Shown: positions 43,518 through 52,047 of the stretch, in pieces
How the letters are laid out: each line of letters opens with the position of its first letter
Position numbering within the stretch: the first letter of the stretch is position 1
Origin: Caballeronia sp. SL2Y3
Lineage (GTDB): Bacteria; Pseudomonadota; Gammaproteobacteria; Burkholderiales; Burkholderiaceae
NCBI RefSeq assembly: GCF_022879575.1
Contig: NZ_CP084261.1
Location: 1,162,495-1,226,494 of the forward strand
Length of the DNA: 64,000 bases
Direction: 5' to 3'
Notes under the pieces: generated by a model
What the model saw: the letters and a program-made list of their open reading frames with translations, nothing else
Told to the model about the DNA's origin: nothing
Database searches by the model: none
Position numbers and translations under genes: made by a program

Positions 43518-44993
43518 ATGACGAACCCGACCTCTCCCAACAATGAACGCCCGCTCGACATGATCATCTTCGGCGGCGGCGGAGACCTGGCGGCGCGCAA
43601 GCTGCTGCCCGCGCTGTACATGGCGCACTCGCACTGCAACCTGCCCGCCGAGACGCGCATTCTCGCGATCGGCCGCAAGGACTGGACGCGCGAAGATTAT
43701 CTGAAGAACTTCATGGAGAAGCAGTCGCGTCCGTTCATCGACGAGAAGGCTTTCGATGCGCAGTCCTGGGACAAATTCCTCGCCCTCTTCGACTACGTGC
43801 GCGTGGATGTCGAGAATCCCGACGACTTCCGCCGCCTCGGGGAAGCCACGCGCCCGAACGTGCAGCGCGTGTTCTATCTCTCGACGTCGCCCGAGCTGTT
43901 CACGACGATCTGCGACAACCTCTCGGCGGCCGGCATCGTCGACGATCAAGCGCGCGTCGTGCTGGAAAAACCGCTCGGCCATGATCTGGCTTCGGCACGG
44001 GCCATCAACGACGCGGTCGGCCGGCACTTCAAGGAAGAGCAGATCTACCGCATCGACCATTATCTCGGCAAGGAAACGGTGCAGAACCTGATGGTGCTGC
44101 GCTTCGGCAATCCCATTTTCGGGCCGCTGTGGCAGGCGCCGTATATCAAGAGCGTGCAGATCACGGTGGCGGAAACGGTGGGCGTGGGCAGCCGCGCGGG
44201 CTTCTACGATCACACCGGCGCGCTGCGCGACATGGTGCAGAACCACTTGCTGCAACTGCTGTGCATCGTCGCGATGGAGCCGCCCGTTTCGCTGGATCCG
44301 GACGCCGTGCGCGACGAGAAGCTGAAGGTGCTGAAATCGCTGCGCCCGATGACCGTTTCCGACACCGCCCGCGACACCGTGCGCGGCCAGTACGGTGCGG
44401 GCGCCGTCGGCGGCGAGCCGGTCAAGGGTTATCTGCAGGAAGACAACGTGCCGCCCGACAGCCGCGCGGAGACGTTCGTCGCGTTGCGCGCGCATATCAA
44501 CAACTGGCGCTGGGCGAACGTGCCGTTCTTCCTGCGCACCGGCAAGCGCATGCAGACGCGGCGCTCCGAAATCGTCATCGACTTCGCGGACCTGCCGTTT
44601 TCCATCATTCCGAGCGGGCCGCGCAATTATGGCAACCGTCTCATCATTACGTTGCAGCCGGAAGAGTCTATCCAGTTGCAGATGCTTGCGAAGGAACCCG
44701 GCAGCGGCATGCAGATGCTGCCCGTGAACCTGAACCTCGATCTGCAGCAGGCCATGACCCAGCGCCGCGCGGAAGCCTACGAACGCTTGCTGATCGACGT
44801 GATTCGCGGACGGCTCACGCACTTCATGCGCCGCGACGAACTCGAAGCGGCGTGGGCGTGGGTCGAGCCGATTCTCAACGGCTGGAAGGAACTCGGCGAC
44901 CGGCCGCGCGGCTATACGGCGGGCACGTTCGGGCCGGCGGCGTCTTCCGCTTTGATGGCGCGGGAGAATCTGGCCTGGGCGGAAGAAGGTTGA
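43518..44993 (+). CDS. zwf: glucose-6-phosphate 1-dehydrogenase
   Basis: Zwf oxidises glucose 6-phosphate to 6-phosphogluconolactone with NADP+, entering the pentose-phosphate and Entner-Doudoroff routes. The 491-residue protein has the nucleotide loop IIFGGGGDLAARKLLPALY (GGGGDL where GASGDL is usual), the substrate motif RIDHYLGKETVQNL with the catalytic His, and FLRTGKRM. The ATG at 43518 is chosen by match to the family N-terminus; the frame is open far upstream. It is convergent with the FUSC gene with a 1-bp gap. Other glucose genes are not adjacent, so it is probably a monocistronic copy. Confidence 0.95.
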   Translation: MTNPTSPNNERPLDMIIFGGGGDLAARKLLPALYMAHSHCNLPAETRILAIGRKDWTREDYLKNFMEKQSRPFIDEKAFDAQSWDKFLALFDYVRVDVENPDDFRRLGEATRPNVQRVFYLSTSPELFTTICDNLSAAGIVDDQARVVLEKPLGHDLASARAINDAVGRHFKEEQIYRIDHYLGKETVQNLMVLRFGNPIFGPLWQAPYIKSVQITVAETVGVGSRAGFYDHTGALRDMVQNHLLQLLCIVAMEPPVSLDPDAVRDEKLKVLKSLRPMTVSDTARDTVRGQYGAGAVGGEPVKGYLQEDNVPPDSRAETFVALRAHINNWRWANVPFFLRTGKRMQTRRSEIVIDFADLPFSIIPSGPRNYGNRLIITLQPEESIQLQMLAKEPGSGMQMLPVNLNLDLQQAMTQRRAEAYERLLIDVIRGRLTHFMRRDELEAAWAWVEPILNGWKELGDRPRGYTAGTFGPAASSALMARENLAWAEEG

Positions 44994-44994
44994 T

Positions 44995-46287
44995 TCAGCG
45001 CATCGCGGGGCGCGCCGCACGCCGCGATGCGAGCGCCTTTGCCGCGGCCATCACCGCCGCGAGCACGCCGATTCCGCACAGAATGCCCGCGAGCCGAAGC
45101 GCCGCGGGCATCGGATCGGACGACCAGTGTTGATCCTGCACGAACACCATGATGAACGCGATGGTGAACTGCCGCCCGACATAGCTCGCGCCTTGCGCGC
45201 CTGTCTGCACATGACAGCCGATCCACACGCCCGCGCATAGCGCGAGCATGCACGCGGGCTCGCTATCGCCGATCAGCGGCAGAAGCGCGAGACTCGCCGC
45301 GCCCGCGATCAGGCAGCCGAGCACGCGCTGCACCATGCGCGACGCAACAGGCCGCCGCGTCGGCTTGCCGAGCGCCGATGCGGGAAGGATTAGAACGGCA
45401 ATCGCCGTGACCATCGCCTGCGCGAAGCCGGGCAAGTTCCACGCATACGCCACGGAAGCCAGTATCGCCACCGACCACGCCGCATGCCACGCGAGGCGTT
45501 TGCGCGCGACGCGGGCGGACTGCATGGCTTGCTGCGCGCTGAGTGCGTGCAGGCTCGTGGCCGCATTCGAGGCAATGACGGAGACGGCCGCCGTCTCTTG
45601 GCTCGATCCATCGACGCGATCCGCCGTCGACGACGCCCTCACGCTCGATACGGGCGCCGCGCCCCGCGACTTCCGATACTGCTGCGCCGCCGCGTGAAAG
45701 AGCGCGGACACGGCGACGCACGCGAGCGTCCCGACGACGACTTCGGCCACGCGCGACAACGCGAACGAAGCTGTCGCCGACGCCGACGCCAGCCGATGCG
45801 CCTCGAACGTCATCATCAGCGCGGTCACCGCGCCCAGCACCCACGCATAGCCGGCATCCGAGGCGAGCGCGCGATACACCGACACGCCCGCGGTCAGCGC
45901 CAGCAACGGCACAAAGAGCCACGGCGTATCGCCGATCAGCGGTCCCGCCGTCGCGCCGAGCAACGCGCCCGCAATGGTCCCGAGCACGCGATGCACGCCA
46001 CGCTGCGCGCAGGCCGAGAACTTCGACTGCATGACCGCGAAGCCGCTGATCGCCGCCCACCAGATATGTTCGAGTCGAAAGGCATACGCAAGCGCGACCG
46101 CCAGCGCGACCGATGCCATCGCCTGCGTCGCGAAGAACGCGCGGGCGGGCGTCGGCCGGATGGCGGCCAGTTCACGGCCGAGCGCCACGAATGCGTCGCC
46201 CACGAGACCAGCGAGCGTGTCGAAGGCCGCTAAGGCGCTGCCCAACGTGGCGGAAGGGTTGTGAATCGTGGAATGATCGTTCGGCAT
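44995..46287 (-). CDS. FUSC family inner-membrane protein
   Basis: A 430-residue membrane protein of the FUSC (fusaric-acid-resistance / YccS-type) family. Two hydrophobic bundles (about 50-185 and 265-425) flank a soluble linker of about 195-255. Blocks such as FRLEHIWWAAISGFAVMQSKFSACAQRGVHRVLGTIAGALLGA are typical, and a related VQRVLGCLIAGAASLALLPL is repeated in the second half. Family members are linked to efflux of aromatic acids, although the RND partner genes are absent here. The substrate is unknown. It is a single-gene unit. Confidence 0.85.
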   Translation of the reverse strand: MPNDHSTIHNPSATLGSALAAFDTLAGLVGDAFVALGRELAAIRPTPARAFFATQAMASVALAVALAYAFRLEHIWWAAISGFAVMQSKFSACAQRGVHRVLGTIAGALLGATAGPLIGDTPWLFVPLLALTAGVSVYRALASDAGYAWVLGAVTALMMTFEAHRLASASATASFALSRVAEVVVGTLACVAVSALFHAAAQQYRKSRGAAPVSSVRASSTADRVDGSSQETAAVSVIASNAATSLHALSAQQAMQSARVARKRLAWHAAWSVAILASVAYAWNLPGFAQAMVTAIAVLILPASALGKPTRRPVASRMVQRVLGCLIAGAASLALLPLIGDSEPACMLALCAGVWIGCHVQTGAQGASYVGRQFTIAFIMVFVQDQHWSSDPMPAALRLAGILCGIGVLAAVMAAAKALASRRAARPAMR

Positions 46288-46434
46288 CGTCGGCAGTGGC
46301 GGGTTCTTGTTCGAGCGTAGACGCGGATCGGCACGAGCGCAATGGATGCGTCGGCGTCCGGCAGCATCCGCACGCCGATGCTATGGTTGAGACTCGCAAC
46401 CCGCAACGAACCGGCGACACTACGAGGACATCTC

Positions 46435-47040
46435 ATGGCGAAAGTACTGGTGCTCTATTACTCGATGTACGGTCACGTCGAAACCATGGCGGGCGCCGTC
46501 GCGGAAGGCGCGAGCGGCGTGCCGGGCGTCGAGGTCACGGTGAAGCGCGTGCCCGAAACGATTCCGGCGGATCAGGCCGCCGTCATCGGCGTGAAGCTCG
46601 ATCAGCAGGCGCCCGTGGCGACCATCGACGAACTCGCGAACTACGACGCCATCATCTTCGGCACGCCCACGCGCTTCGGCAACATGGCCGGGCAAATGCG
46701 CACGTTCCTCGACCAGACGGGCGGCCTGTGGGTGAAAGGCGCGCTGGTCGGCAAGATCGGCAGCGTGTTCACGTCCACGGCTTCGCAACACGGCGGGCAG
46801 GAAACCACGATCACGTCGTTTCACACGACGCTTCTGCATCACGGCATGATCGTCGCGGGCGTGCCGTACGCGTGCGCCGCGCTCACCAGCATGTCGGAGA
46901 TCTCGGGCGGCACGCCGTATGGCGCGACCACCATCGTCGGTGCGGACGGCAAGCGTCATCCGACGCAGAACGAACTCGACATCGCGCGTTATCAGGGCAA
47001 GCACGTGGCCGAACTCGCTCTAAAACTGGCCGACAAGTGA
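46435..47040 (+). CDS. wrbA: NAD(P)H:quinone oxidoreductase WrbA
   Basis: A 201-residue flavodoxin-like enzyme that reduces quinones by two electrons with NAD(P)H, avoiding semiquinone radicals. It has the FMN phosphate loop [12 protein letters not shown], the flavin contact [14 protein letters not shown] and the WrbA-typical [12 protein letters not shown] and [23 protein letters not shown]. The ATG at 46435 lies 15 bp after GAGGA. It appears monocistronic. Confidence 0.95.
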   Translation: MAKVLVLYYSMYGHVETMAGAVAEGASGVPGVEVTVKRVPETIPADQAAVIGVKLDQQAPVATIDELANYDAIIFGTPTRFGNMAGQMRTFLDQTGGLWVKGALVGKIGSVFTSTASQHGGQETTITSFHTTLLHHGMIVAGVPYACAALTSMSEISGGTPYGATTIVGADGKRHPTQNELDIARYQGKHVAELALKLADK

Positions 47041-47217
47041 CTCGGATGGCTGACGGGCGCGGGCCGACACGCGCGCTTGCGTCTGTTGGCGCTTGCACGA
47101 CATCTGCGATGCTCGGCGCTCGCGCTCGCCTTGCTGCGGGCCGTCGCGCGGGGATTGGCACGCACGCTGCATAACGAGTGCGTCGCGCGTTGCTGCCTGC
47201 CACTGCAAAGCTCGACC

Positions 47218-47243
47218 GGACCGGCCGCTGCTTGCGCCGGTCC
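47218..47243 (+). terminator. probable wrbA-side terminator
   Basis: GGACCGGC pairs with GCCGGTCC around a 10-base loop and is followed by GTTCTCTTATT. It lies 178 bp after the wrbA stop. Confidence 0.55.
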
Positions 47244-47675
47244 GTTCTCTTATTCATTCATGGTCGCGTGAAGCGGGCATATCCGGCTCCGAACGGGCAA
47301 GCTCGACGGCGCGCAGCCGTGCATCTCCAATCCGCGAGTGCCGACGCTTAACGCGCTGTCGCCGGCTGCGGCGCTTACCGCCGCGGTCTGTCAGGTGAAC
47401 GGCAGCAACGGCGCAGCCGGATGACGCACAATGTTCTCGGTGTGCGGACGCAAAACGCTCGCGCTTCGATCCGCTTTAATTCGTCTACCTAACGATATGA
47501 TTGCTTGGCCTTCGCAGGCACAACGCCGCGTGCGCCCGCAGCACAGAATGACTATCGCAAACTGCGCGACGTTACTTGTTGCATCGTGGCGGTTGCGTCC
47601 GAATCGGGGACGCTTTACCGTTGCTCACACGTCGCGACGCGTCCGAACCGAAGACGCGCCGACCGAGCACTGACG

Positions 47676-47693
47676 CTCCCGAAAACGCTCACC
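47676..47693 (-). repeat. dispersed origin-type 18-bp repeat, copy F
   Basis: Reads GGTGAGCGTTTTCGGGAG on the minus strand, a perfect match to the consensus. It lies 45 bp upstream of the nucleoside deaminase ATG. Confidence 0.75.
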
Positions 47694-47737
47694 GCAGACC
47701 GATCCCGTAACTCCTCACCTTTACCTAACCCGCCACC

Positions 47738-48271
47738 ATGAGCCTGACCGCCCCCGCCTCGCATCCCGAGCATCTACCGCCGCAGGGCCTCACGCCCACG
47801 CGCGAGCAAATCATCCGGAATCTGCGGCACGCGAGCGCCGTCGCCGAGCGCGCGACCTTGCTCGGGCATCATCCGTTCGGCGCGATTCTCGTCGGCCCCG
47901 ATCAGGAAAGCGTGCTGATGGAGCAAGGCAACGTCGATACCGTCAACCACGCGGAATCGGTGCTCGCGCGCGTCGCGGCGCTCAACTTCACGGCGGACTA
48001 TCTGTGGAGCTGCACGCTGTACACATCGGTCGAGCCGTGCTGCATGTGCGCCGGAACGGCCTACTGGGCCAACATCGGACGCGTGGTCTACGGGCTCACC
48101 GAAGAGCGTCTGCTCGAAGCCACCGGCAATCACGCGGAGAATCCGACGATGAGCGTCTCGTCGCGTTATGTCTTCGACCATTGCCAGAAGCGGGTCGAGC
48201 TGATCGGCCCGATCGCCGAAGTCGAGGAAGAAGTCTTGCGCGTGCAGCGGGCCTTCTGGTCTGCGCGATAA
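47738..48271 (+). CDS. nucleoside deaminase (cytidine/deoxycytidylate deaminase superfamily)
   Basis: A 177-residue zinc-dependent deaminase. The zinc site is complete: NHAESV (His and catalytic Glu) and VEPCCMCAG (two Cys ligands). The sequence between and after, LYTSVEPCCMCAGTAYWANIGRVVYG, resembles guanine/adenine or tRNA-adenosine deaminases rather than CMP deaminase. It probably acts on a free base or nucleoside. The ATG at 47738 is clear. It is followed convergently by an IclR-type regulator. Confidence 0.88.
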   Translation: MSLTAPASHPEHLPPQGLTPTREQIIRNLRHASAVAERATLLGHHPFGAILVGPDQESVLMEQGNVDTVNHAESVLARVAALNFTADYLWSCTLYTSVEPCCMCAGTAYWANIGRVVYGLTEERLLEATGNHAENPTMSVSSRYVFDHCQKRVELIGPIAEVEEEVLRVQRAFWSAR

Positions 48272-48282
48272 ACGGCGCGCCG

Positions 48283-49053
48283 CTAGATCACATTGAGCAT
48301 CGCAAGCGCCGTCTCCTGCAACGGCTGCAATACGCGGGCGAGCGCGGCCTCGCTCGTCTCTTTCCCGATCGGCATGTTCACGGACAGCGCCGCGACCACT
48401 TGTCCATGCCGGTTCTTGATCGGCACCGCGACGCCACGCACGCCCACTTGCAACTGCTGCTCGAACGCCACGTAGCCGTCCGCGCGCGCCTGCCGAATCT
48501 TGTCGTAGAGCGCCTCTTTGTCCGTGATGGTGAGCGGCGTGAACGGCCTGAACTCCGTTGCGTCGAGCCATGCGCGCACCGCGTCCTCGTCCGTCCTGTA
48601 GGCGAGCATCACGAGTCCGGCCGACATCAACGCAGCCGGCACGCGCGCGCCCAGCACGAAGCCGGTGGTCATCACGCGCGAGGCGCCGTTGCGCGCGATG
48701 ATGACGAGATCCCATTCGTCCAGCACGCTGACATACACGTTTTCATGGATCAACGCGCTCAGGTGCTGCAAATACGGCTGGACGATGCGCGGCAGCCGCG
48801 CCGAGTCGAAGTACGACCAACCGACGCGCAGCACGCGCGGCGTCAGATTGAAGAGCTTGCCGTCGGTCTGGACATAACCGAGATGCGCGAGCGTGAGCAG
48901 ATACCGGCGCGCCGCGGTGCGCGTGATGCCGGTGCGCACGGCCGCCTGCGTCGGGGTCATGCGCGCGTGCTGGTCGTCGAACGCTTCGAGGATCGCCAAC
49001 CCCTTCTCCAGCCCGGCGATCCAGTCGCGCTTGTCCAGTGGCGGTTTAGTCAT
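48283..49053 (-). CDS. IclR family regulator (PcaR/PobR-like)
   Basis: A 256-residue IclR-type regulator. The N-terminal winged helix (GLAILEAFDDQHARMTPTQAAVRTGITRTAARRYLLTLAHLGYV) is followed by the effector domain (about 80-250), with VGVRGVAVPIKNRHGQVVAALSVNMP. The first part resembles regulators of aromatic catabolism of the PcaR/PobR group. It is divergent from an MHS-type permease gene, and the 9-bp inverted repeat at 49095-49124 between them is its likely operator. The inducer is probably the permease substrate. Confidence 0.9.
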   Translation of the reverse strand: MTKPPLDKRDWIAGLEKGLAILEAFDDQHARMTPTQAAVRTGITRTAARRYLLTLAHLGYVQTDGKLFNLTPRVLRVGWSYFDSARLPRIVQPYLQHLSALIHENVYVSVLDEWDLVIIARNGASRVMTTGFVLGARVPAALMSAGLVMLAYRTDEDAVRAWLDATEFRPFTPLTITDKEALYDKIRQARADGYVAFEQQLQVGVRGVAVPIKNRHGQVVAALSVNMPIGKETSEAALARVLQPLQETALAMLNVI

Positions 49054-49094
49054 ATGCGGTTCGAGCCTCAGCTAGTGCTAACCCCCAAAGCGGC

Positions 49095-49124
49095 CGATTA
49101 TCGAACGCGTGCGTGCGATAATCG
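49095..49124. promoter_or_regulatory. inverted repeat, likely IclR-family operator
   Basis: CGATTATCG and CGATAATCG are perfect 9-bp inverted arms with centres 21 bp apart, placing the half-sites on one DNA face. The site lies between the divergent regulator and permease genes. Confidence 0.6.
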
Positions 49125-49325
49125 CGCAAACTTTATCACAAATCGTTGCCCGCTCGTGGCTGCGCTCTTATGCTCGTTTCACTCGTAAGGGACATGCTCG
49201 CGAGCCTGGCTCGATTGCCACGCCGCCCGACCACGCGGCGGCGCGAATCGGCAGAAAAACGCAGGGAAGAAGAAGGCACAGGCGCAGCAGAACCACTCGT
49301 TAAACCATTATTCGGAGACACTTCT

Positions 49326-50732
49326 ATGGCTAGCCTTAAGGAAGAGGCGCACGGCGGCCGCCAGGCGAAAAAAGCGACGGCGAGCGGCTGGATCGGCTCG
49401 GCGCTCGAGTACTACGATTTCTTCATCTACGCGCAGGCGGCCGCGCTCATCTTTCCGCAGTTGTTCTTCCCGTCGGGCAATCCGAAGGTAGCGATCGTCG
49501 CATCGCTCGCGACGTATGGCGTAGGTTATGTGGCGCGGCCGATCGGCGCGTTCGTGCTCGGGCATCTGGGCGACACGCACGGCCGCAAGAACGTGCTGCT
49601 CACCTGCATGTTCCTGATGGGCTTCTCGACGATGGCGGTCGGTCTCTTGCCGACGTATCACAGCGTCGGCATGCTGGCGCCCGCGCTGCTCGTCGTGTTG
49701 CGGCTGATCCAAGGCTTCGCGGTGGCCGGCGAAATTTCCGGCGCAAGCTCGATGATTCTGGAGCACGCACCGTTCGGCCGGCGCGGCTACTACGCGAGCT
49801 TTACGCTTCAAGGCGTGCAGGCCGGCCAGATCCTCGCGGCTGCCGTGTTCCTGCCGCTCGCTGCGTTCATGCCCGAGCCGATGTTCAATTCGTGGGGCTG
49901 GCGCGTGCCGTTCCTGCTGTCGGCGCTGGTGCTGGTCGCGGGCTACATCATCCGCCGCGAAGTGCACGAAACGCCCGCGTTCTCAGCGGAAGGCGCGCAC
50001 GGTGAGCTGCCGAAATCGCCGATCAAGGAGGCCTTCGCCAACAGCACGCCCGACATGATCCGCGTCGTCTGCATGGCGCTCATGAACGTGATCCCGGTCG
50101 TCGCGACCATCTTCGGCGCGGCCTATGCGGTGCAGGCGTCGTACGGCATCGGCTTCCAGAAGAGCGTGTATCTGTGGATCCCGGTCATGGGCAACATTCT
50201 CGCGGTGCTGGTGATTCCGTTCGTCGGCAACCTGTCCGACAAGATCGGCCGCCGCATGCCGATGATCGTCGGTTCGCTGCTCGCGGGTCTCTTGTCGTTC
50301 GCGTATCTGTATGCCATCAGCATTCGCAACGTGCCGCTCGCCATCGTCATGTCGCTCTTGATGTGGGGCGTCGTGTATCAGGGCTATAACGCGATCTTCC
50401 CGAGCTTCTTCCCCGAGCTGTTCCCGACGCGTTCACGTGTGTCGGCCATGGCGATCGCGCAGAACATCGGCACCACGATCACCGCGCTGCTGCCCGCGCT
50501 GTTCGCGGCGGTCGCGCCGCCGGGATCGGCCAACATTCCGCTCACGGTCGGCGCGCTGGCGTTCGGCGTGACGATCATCGCGGCGATTGCGGCGTGGTCG
50601 GCGCGCGAGACGTATCGCGTGCGTCTGGACGACCTCGGCAAGAAAGACGCCGTGCCGATGACCGAGCAGGAATACGAACGCATGCGCGCCGATTCGATGG
50701 CCGTCGAGAAAGTGGCCAAGGCTCACGCCTGA
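49326..50732 (+). CDS. MFS transporter, metabolite:H+ symporter (MHS) type
   Basis: A 468-residue major facilitator permease of the MHS group, which carries organic acids and related metabolites. It starts with the MHS-typical GWIGSALEYYDFFIYAQAAAL. The MFS loop motif is present as GHLGDTHGRKNVLL, and FAVAGEISGASSMILEHAP and the second-half FVGNLSDKIGRRMPMIVGSL are also clear. Twelve helices are expected. The ATG at 49326 follows a GGAG box. It is divergent from the IclR-type gene that probably represses or activates it, and it ends at a strong UUCG terminator. Confidence 0.92.
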   Translation: MASLKEEAHGGRQAKKATASGWIGSALEYYDFFIYAQAAALIFPQLFFPSGNPKVAIVASLATYGVGYVARPIGAFVLGHLGDTHGRKNVLLTCMFLMGFSTMAVGLLPTYHSVGMLAPALLVVLRLIQGFAVAGEISGASSMILEHAPFGRRGYYASFTLQGVQAGQILAAAVFLPLAAFMPEPMFNSWGWRVPFLLSALVLVAGYIIRREVHETPAFSAEGAHGELPKSPIKEAFANSTPDMIRVVCMALMNVIPVVATIFGAAYAVQASYGIGFQKSVYLWIPVMGNILAVLVIPFVGNLSDKIGRRMPMIVGSLLAGLLSFAYLYAISIRNVPLAIVMSLLMWGVVYQGYNAIFPSFFPELFPTRSRVSAMAIAQNIGTTITALLPALFAAVAPPGSANIPLTVGALAFGVTIIAAIAAWSARETYRVRLDDLGKKDAVPMTEQEYERMRADSMAVEKVAKAHA

Positions 50733-50755
50733 ACGCAACACGCGTGCGTTTCATG

Positions 50756-50776
50756 GGGCCCTTCGGGGCCCTTTTT
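50756..50776 (+). terminator. terminator of the MFS gene
   Basis: GGGCCC-TTCG-GGGCCC followed by TTTTT, a stable UUCG-loop hairpin, 24 bp after the stop. Confidence 0.9.
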
Positions 50777-50827
50777 GTTGCTTCGCGATAACATGCGAGC
50801 CACTTCTTGCATGACGCGGAGGCATGA

Positions 50828-51751
50828 ATGGCGGGGTTCAACGAGCGCATCCTGAACGGCATCAGCGTGTTCGCTGCGATCGTCGATGCGGGCACGTTCG
50901 CAGCAGCCGGCGAGAAGCTCGGCATGTCGCAGCCGGGCGTGAGCCGCGCCATCGCGCGTCTGGAAGCGCGCCTGAAGATACGCCTGTTCGACCGCACGAC
51001 GCGCACGGTCTCGCTTACCGACGACGGCCGCCGGTTCTTCGAACAGGTCATGCCGCATCTCGTCGGCCTCGAAGAAGCGGCGGCCACCGCGTCCGGCAGC
51101 GCCACGGCGGTGCGCGGGCGGCTGCGCGTGAACGTGGACCCGATCTTCTCGCGGCTCGTGCTCGGCCCGAAGCTCGAAGCGTTCATGGAAGCGCATCCCG
51201 AGCTCGAACTCGAGTTGCTCACGCGCGACCGGCTGGGCGACATGATCGCCGACGGCTTCGATCTCGCCGTGCGCTTCGGCGAGCCGCGCGATTCGAGTCT
51301 CGTCGCGCGCAAGCTGCTCGATACGCCGGTGCGCACGGTGGCCGCGCCTTCATATATCGCGCGCTGCGGGCGGCCCGCGACGCCGCAGGCGCTCGCGAGC
51401 GGCGCGCACACGTGCATCGAATTCCGCGATCCCGAAACGGGGCGGCCGTTTCCGTGGGAGTTTCATCGAAAAAAGAAGCGGCTGACGGTCGAGACGCGCG
51501 GGCATCTGACGCTGAACGATCCCGGCACCATGCTGAGCGCGTGCCTGTCGGGATACGGCATCGCGCAGATACTCGAACTCGGTCACGCGCATCTGCTGGC
51601 GGAGGGCGCGCTGATCGACCTGTTTCCGGACTGGCCCGACGAGCGCTTTCCGCTCTATGCGTTTCATCCGTCGCGGCATCACCCGCCGGCCAAGACGCGG
51701 GCGTTTCTCGACATGGTGATTGCGCTGACCGGGGCGGAGACAGGCGGCTGA
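50828..51751 (+). CDS. LysR family transcriptional regulator
   Basis: A 307-residue LysR-type regulator. The winged helix is GISVFAAIVDAGTFAAAGEKLGMSQPGVSRAIARLEARLKIRLFDRTTRTVSLT. The effector domain runs about 95-300 (ADGFDLAVRFGEPRDSSLVARKL, CLSGYGIAQILELGHAHLLAEGALIDLFPDW). There is no divergent target gene next to it; the upstream neighbour ends in a terminator. Targets are unknown. Confidence 0.9.
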   Translation: MAGFNERILNGISVFAAIVDAGTFAAAGEKLGMSQPGVSRAIARLEARLKIRLFDRTTRTVSLTDDGRRFFEQVMPHLVGLEEAAATASGSATAVRGRLRVNVDPIFSRLVLGPKLEAFMEAHPELELELLTRDRLGDMIADGFDLAVRFGEPRDSSLVARKLLDTPVRTVAAPSYIARCGRPATPQALASGAHTCIEFRDPETGRPFPWEFHRKKKRLTVETRGHLTLNDPGTMLSACLSGYGIAQILELGHAHLLAEGALIDLFPDWPDERFPLYAFHPSRHHPPAKTRAFLDMVIALTGAETGG

Positions 51752-51798
51752 TTTCGGTGCGAGGCGTTTATCGAAGTGGCTCTGATCGCGCCGCGTGG

Positions 51799-52020
51799 TC
51801 AGCGCGCGCAGGCATCGGGCCGCGCTTTTGCGCCGCGACGCTCGGGCGGCACCTTGCAATTGTCGACGCGTTGCTCGTCGCTGGCTTTGTCGCCGAGACG
51901 TTCTTTCAGCGTCTTAGGCTCTGAGGCGGCGGACGCGCCGGCGGCATCGTCGGCATATGAACTCTGCGTCGACGCAAAGACGAGCACCAGCAAAGCAACA
52001 TGAAACCAGCGGTTGAACAT
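51799..52020 (-). CDS. small secreted hypothetical protein
   Basis: A 73-residue protein with a signal peptide (MFNRWFHVALLVLVFASTQS, ending SYADD). The mature part is about 48 residues, charged, and carries two cysteines (VDNCKVPPERR and DACAR). I do not recognise the family. It lies 27 bp after the end of the leftward two-component operon if that operon were extended in the other direction, but it is on the same strand and downstream of the kinase gene (stop at 52048). It may therefore be the last gene of that operon. Confidence 0.7.
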   Translation of the reverse strand: MFNRWFHVALLVLVFASTQSSYADDAAGASAASEPKTLKERLGDKASDEQRVDNCKVPPERRGAKARPDACAR

Positions 52021-52047
52021 GATCGAGCCTCGTCAAAGCTCAGAGCG

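Larger units (their letters stand above)
47041..47737. other. long intergenic region after wrbA
   Basis: About 700 bp. It holds the hairpin at 47218-47243 and origin-type repeat copy F near its right end. An open stretch around 47280-47422 reads like Burkholderia coding DNA but lacks a start codon and matches no family I know; it may be a decayed gene. Nothing else is supported. Confidence 0.5.

Noticed and set aside
47280..47422. Small gene or gene remnant after wrbA
   Set aside because: The frame has Burkholderia-like codons but no start codon or ribosome-binding site, and matches no family I know.
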